Below, piece after piece: positions 60,512 to 64,000 of a stretch of DNA of 64,000 nt. Position 1 is the first letter of the stretch; every line of letters begins with the position of its first letter. The DNA comes from Mangifera indica. Lineage: Eukaryota; Streptophyta; Magnoliopsida; Sapindales; Anacardiaceae. The notes under the pieces were generated by a model. That model was not told where the DNA came from. It saw only the letters and a list, made by a program, of their open reading frames with translations, and did no database searches. A program made the translations under genes and the position numbers. The DNA lies in assembly GCF_011075055.1 (NCBI RefSeq), contig NC_058144.1, positions 15,305,807 to 15,369,806 of the forward strand, in the 5' to 3' direction.

Positions 60512-61398
60512 TGTGTGAGTGGAAGATATTAGGTTTAGATCCACCTATGATAGGTAAACCCGACTTGATTGCATTAACTATCAATAGGCAATTGGAGGGA
60601 AATTGGCTTGGCAGTAGGACTTATATATATATAATGTCCAAAACTGCATTCCCTCTAAGGGTGCATTTGGTTGGGAGAATTTATTATTACCTTGGTAATC
60701 TATCTTTTATTCCCTTATTTGGTTTGTCAGTAATAAAAGATTACAGTAATTTTCTATTACCAATGCTGACGTGGCAGGTAATATAGGTGGTAATCTGATT
60801 ACCACATTCACCTTAGGTATTTAAAGATTACTGCGGTAATCTTGAGTTTATTATAGAAAAATTATTATTTATTAATTTTTTGAGATAAAAATAAATTTAT
60901 TTTTAATTAATATGACAAATAATATAAAAAATATTTAAAAATAATTATATTCAAGGGCATTTAAGTAAAATAATTTACTAGTAATCTTTTATTACTTTTA
61001 ACCAAACACAATAATTATTTATACCTATCAAATTTTATCAAATATAGTAATCATTTATACCCAGTAATCTTATAAGTAATCTATCTTCAAGGTAATCTTT
61101 CTATTTTAGTAATCAAACATTACCCAAACCAAACGCCCCCTAAAAGTTAACGCAAAAGCCAGAGAATAATATGCAAACAAATTATAGAAGCCTCCCAAAT
61201 ACCAACTACAGAAAATAGACTCCCAAATTACAAAATCCAAGCAAAGTACATAAGAGGCAAATTGTGTTATGGAAATAACTAATACCTTGTAGATCATTTT
61301 CATTATGTGTCGAATAAAATAGAAATTTGAGTATGCATTTTATTTACTGTTCAATTCACTAGAATTTACATAATTGAATTTGACATGTTTTTCCAACA
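60512..61398 (+). repeat. 3' LTR of the plus-strand copia, interrupted by a MITE
   Basis: Collinear with 47913-48286 apart from the insertion at 60659-61140, and ends CCAACA at 61398. The exact left boundary is uncertain by several bases. Confidence 0.78.
60659..61140. mobile_element. Tourist-like MITE (PIF/Harbinger type)
   Basis: A 482-bp element with terminal inverted repeats (left GGGTGCATTTGGTTGGG, right reverse complement GGGGGCGTTTGGTTTGGG) and a TAA target duplication on each side (60656-60658 and 61141-61143). The interior repeats 'GGTAATC' and 'GATTACC' motifs in inverted orientation. It carries no gene. TAA/TTA duplications and G-rich ends of this kind are typical of Tourist MITEs mobilised by PIF/Harbinger transposases. 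Confidence 0.88.
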
Positions 61399-63692
61399 TG
61401 TGAATTTAATGTTTTTTTTTTTTTTTTAAGCTTGAATTCGTGTTTTTTATATAAGTTTTCGAATTAGAAGAAATGACAATTTAGGTTGATAAATTTTAGG
61501 GTTTTTGTTATGGTTAGAGATGAGAGCGAAATTATATTTAATTAAATTGTTTGTTTATAAAGTTTAGTACTTAAAAGAGTTGGTTATTTCATACAACGCG
61601 TAAAATTGGTTATTTCTCGAAAAAAAAAAAAGGAAAAGAAGAATTAACTCTCATATTGACACAACAAGATTACTTGATAGTTGTTTTCACTTGAACTCTT
61701 TTCAACACTTGCATTTTATGTAGTCAGTACCACGAAAAGCAAATAATTTGATTAGCTTGGGAAATGCATAAAGATAAAGTGGGTTTGGCTTGCCAAATGG
61801 CAAACCAAATGAAATCACATTCATAGTCATTCACTCCAGATTCCGGCAGATACATGATGTGGGCTATCTACAACACACAAAGTCAAAAAGTTATGCTCAG
61901 CTCTTTGTCTTGCCAGGTGGGTTGTTGAAATTTAGACGTTTTCTTTTAAGACTTACATTTCAATTATTCTTCCCTAACTGATTTCCAAACTGTCCTGCCA
62001 ACACCCGTAACGATAATTTGAGTAATAAAAAAAATATTTTATATATAAAAAGTATGAGTTTAAGTTTTTTGTATTAATATATCAAAATTAAATTTAGACA
62101 TATCTGATTTATTAATTGTGAGATCGATTATTAGATTAGAGATTTATTATGTTTAATATATATAATTCTGACCCAATATAACAATTTAACTGTAACGTGA
62201 TTTCTTGTTATAAAAATAAAAAATTACCCTACAAATTATCCTGATAAAAAATACTTTGTATACTAAGAAGAATTGACCACATTTGTTAAAATAAAAACCC
62301 AAAAAATATTTTTTTATGTAAAGTCTAAATAGAAAAATCTGATGATGTTTATGTATGCACTCAAAACTCTATTTACATATTTTAGTCGTTGAAAAATGTC
62401 AAATACCAATTCCATTAAAATTTCGCTTGTTTACTTCTTCTTTTCCCTATAAATATTTTTACTTTTTGCTCTTTTAAATAAGACTTAAATTTAAGCCTCA
62501 ATTCAATTGCTTCTATTTTCACGTCTTCAAAACAATGTTCCGTACAAACACATTGAGTCCGTATAACATAAGCATATTATGAAGCCATAAAAGAAAGACA
62601 CTTTAACTTACACCTAGGGATGTATTCTAAGATGCTTGGGTTTAGATTTATAGTCAACTCAAAAGATATGAGTTTAAGTTTAAAATTTTTCAACTCAAAG
62701 TCACTCGAACTCTATTGTCGCATTGATATTGACACACTACCTTATTAACAAATCTTTTTCTTCTTTTTTGAAATTTTTTTTATTCGATGATTTAGATGAA
62801 CCAAACTTGAACTCAAATTAATTATTTTATATTTAAATTGAATTCAAATTAATTCTTATTTAAATTTAATTTAACTTAATTTGAATCTATCCTTAAACCC
62901 TTTGATCCACATCCATAAAACAAATAATTAATGAAAGAAAGAGAGATTATGTTTTAATGTTATCTAATTCCTAGCAGTTCGGACCAAGCCCCACATGCGC
63001 GGTCATTTGGATCAAAATGAAAGGGTGATGCTACAGAGCGAGGAACATCAAAATTGGTGAAAAGTAAAATAGGACATACATAATATAATAGCAATCGATG
63101 GAAGCGTGATACAGGCAAAGTGTTCACAAGAACAAATTGATGGCGGTCCCAGTTGTCCGCCAATTGCTGAGCAATCTAATCTTTTCGTCAGTTTGCTCAA
63201 CATATACTATTGTCCAACCCTTACAATTACATAACAAAACAAATAATTATGCCTCTTCAATATAGTTGTACCTACGGGGCTGAGACAATTTACCTAATCT
63301 TACAGCCACAAGAAGATATTCCAACGTAATGATGCCCACCCACTCTTTATCAAATCTCAACCTGGACCCATCACCCGACTTTATCTTCACCATAAGTGTA
63401 AATGGCCACCTAAATATACTGCCCATAAATTGAATTTACATGACTAAATATGCTGCCCATAGCTCCTTTAAAACTGATTTTAACACTTATCAAGACCTGA
63501 CAAGAGCTTTGTGCGGATCTCAGAAGATTACCCGGTGACCATGGCCACCTAGAGTTAACATATCCAAGAGAAGAGAAATTATTTGATATTGATGAGATTT
63601 CTCATCACCAACCGATACATGCAACCGAAACCTTACACAAGATGAGTTTGGACTAGCAGTGATTAAAATATGAGAAGACTCGAGTAAGTTTG
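61399..63692. other. AT-rich spacer without a recognisable gene
   Basis: I see homopolymer and AT-rich DNA with several small open frames and no clear domain. A duplicated phrase 'ctaaatat-ctgcccata' occurs at 63411 and 63448. A 59-codon minus-strand frame (63426-63247) is discussed among the findings. Confidence 0.4.
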
Positions 63693-64000
63693 TGTGACAC
63701 CCACAAGTAAGAATAAGGGTAAGATAGTGATTTTATGTGTTCTAAGTTGACCTATGTTGACTCTGGACCAAAATAAGCGAAAATTAAATAAGAATATTTA
63801 ATTTTAGTCTGTCAACAACCATCCATGAGCCTATAGATGATCGTTCATAAACTTCCACATCAGTAAGACGGATTAGAGCCACATCCACAAATTTAAACAT
63901 AATGAATGACCATTTCATAAGATGAATGCTTGTTCATTCAGTTACAGAAATTATGTTTAAATACAACGCGTTACCATGATATTAAGGATTTACACCAAAA
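63693..64000 (+). mobile_element. Start of a Ty3/gypsy-type LTR, running off the window
   Basis: The sequence TGTGACACCCACAAG at 63693 is a common gypsy LTR start (TGTGACACCC). What follows to the window end is non-coding. The rest of the element lies outside, so orientation and type are tentative. Confidence 0.45.

Larger units (their letters stand above)
47913..61398 (+). mobile_element. Composite Ty1/copia retrotransposon with nested insertions
   Basis: Direct repeats of about 375-410 bp bound the element: 47913-48286 and 60512-61398 (the latter enlarged by a 482-bp MITE). Both end CCAACA, and the 5' copy is followed by a primer binding site TTGGTATTAGAGC at 48287. The interior holds decayed gag-pol and, nested within it, an LTR element (50449-53677) and a solo gypsy LTR (57668-59870). 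The 5' untranslated region and pol are similar to the minus-strand copia at 17-24 kb, so both belong to one lineage. A clean 5-bp target duplication is not visible. Confidence 0.82.

Noticed and set aside
61790..61981. PPR-like phrase (KPNEITF) in a 63-codon frame
   Set aside because: A single short phrase without repeated 35-residue PPR units or neighbouring similarity.
62960..63163. 67-codon minus-strand frame with non-biased composition
   Set aside because: It looks protein-like but matches no family I know and has no clear splice sites; too weak to call.
1..64000. A new defence, biosynthetic or regulatory system
   Set aside because: The intact genes belong to three known, unrelated plant families and the rest is explained by transposons and their decay; nothing supports a new multi-gene system.

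Overview
This is a window of eukaryotic nuclear DNA from a flowering plant, most likely a eudicot. It is AT-rich, its genes carry GT-AG introns, its encoded proteins match well-known plant families, and most of the space is occupied by decayed plant transposons (Ty1/copia, Ty3/gypsy, Mutator-like, hAT, Tourist-like MITE). I could not identify the species. Three genes look intact: a GABA transporter GAT1-type amino acid permease (plus, 27420-30305, seven exons), a single-exon PRA1 family protein (plus, 34548-35132), and a DRIP-type RING E3 ubiquitin ligase (minus, 42621-37597, seven exons). All exon phases close and the reading frames are complete. A fourth host gene is present only as a fossil: the signal recognition particle subunit SRP9 (minus), with four recognisable exons spread from 16901 to 4155.

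Layout. 1-3.1 kb: a broken copia pol fragment split by a solo LTR. 4.2-16.9 kb: the SRP9 relic, whose second intron has grown to 11.8 kb by insertion of a Mutator-like element (about 5.3-9.95 kb, with DUF1985/Ulp1-type and mudrA-type remnants) and a gypsy element (about 9.96-15.0 kb, itself carrying a small MULE). 16.95-24.45 kb: a minus-strand copia element with short LTRs, starting 53 bp upstream of the SRP9 start codon and split by a solo LTR with a perfect 5-bp target duplication. 24.6-27.0 kb: a dead hAT element. 27.4-43.1 kb: the gene island GAT1, PRA1, DRIP, interrupted at 31.3-33.85 kb by a MULE with a nested solo LTR. 43.3-45.1 kb: a third long-TIR MULE of the same family. 46-47.2 kb: a probable old gypsy LTR. 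47.9-61.4 kb: a composite copia element of the same lineage as the one at 17-24 kb, in the opposite orientation, with a non-coding LTR element, a solo gypsy LTR and a Tourist-like MITE nested in it. 63.7 kb to the end: the start of another gypsy LTR.

How the genes relate. There is no operon-like or pathway clustering. GAT1 moves GABA and related amino acids across the plasma membrane, the PRA1 protein belongs to endomembrane traffic, and the RING ligase is of the type that ubiquitinates DREB2A. SRP9 and GAT1 were probably divergent neighbours before the copia and hAT elements came between them. I found no CRISPR array, no tRNA or rRNA gene, and no sign of a new biological system. The most informative structure is the transposon-dismembered SRP9 gene, followed by the tandemly repeated exon-intron units in the Ulp1-type MULE and the shared MULE family with 9-bp target duplications.
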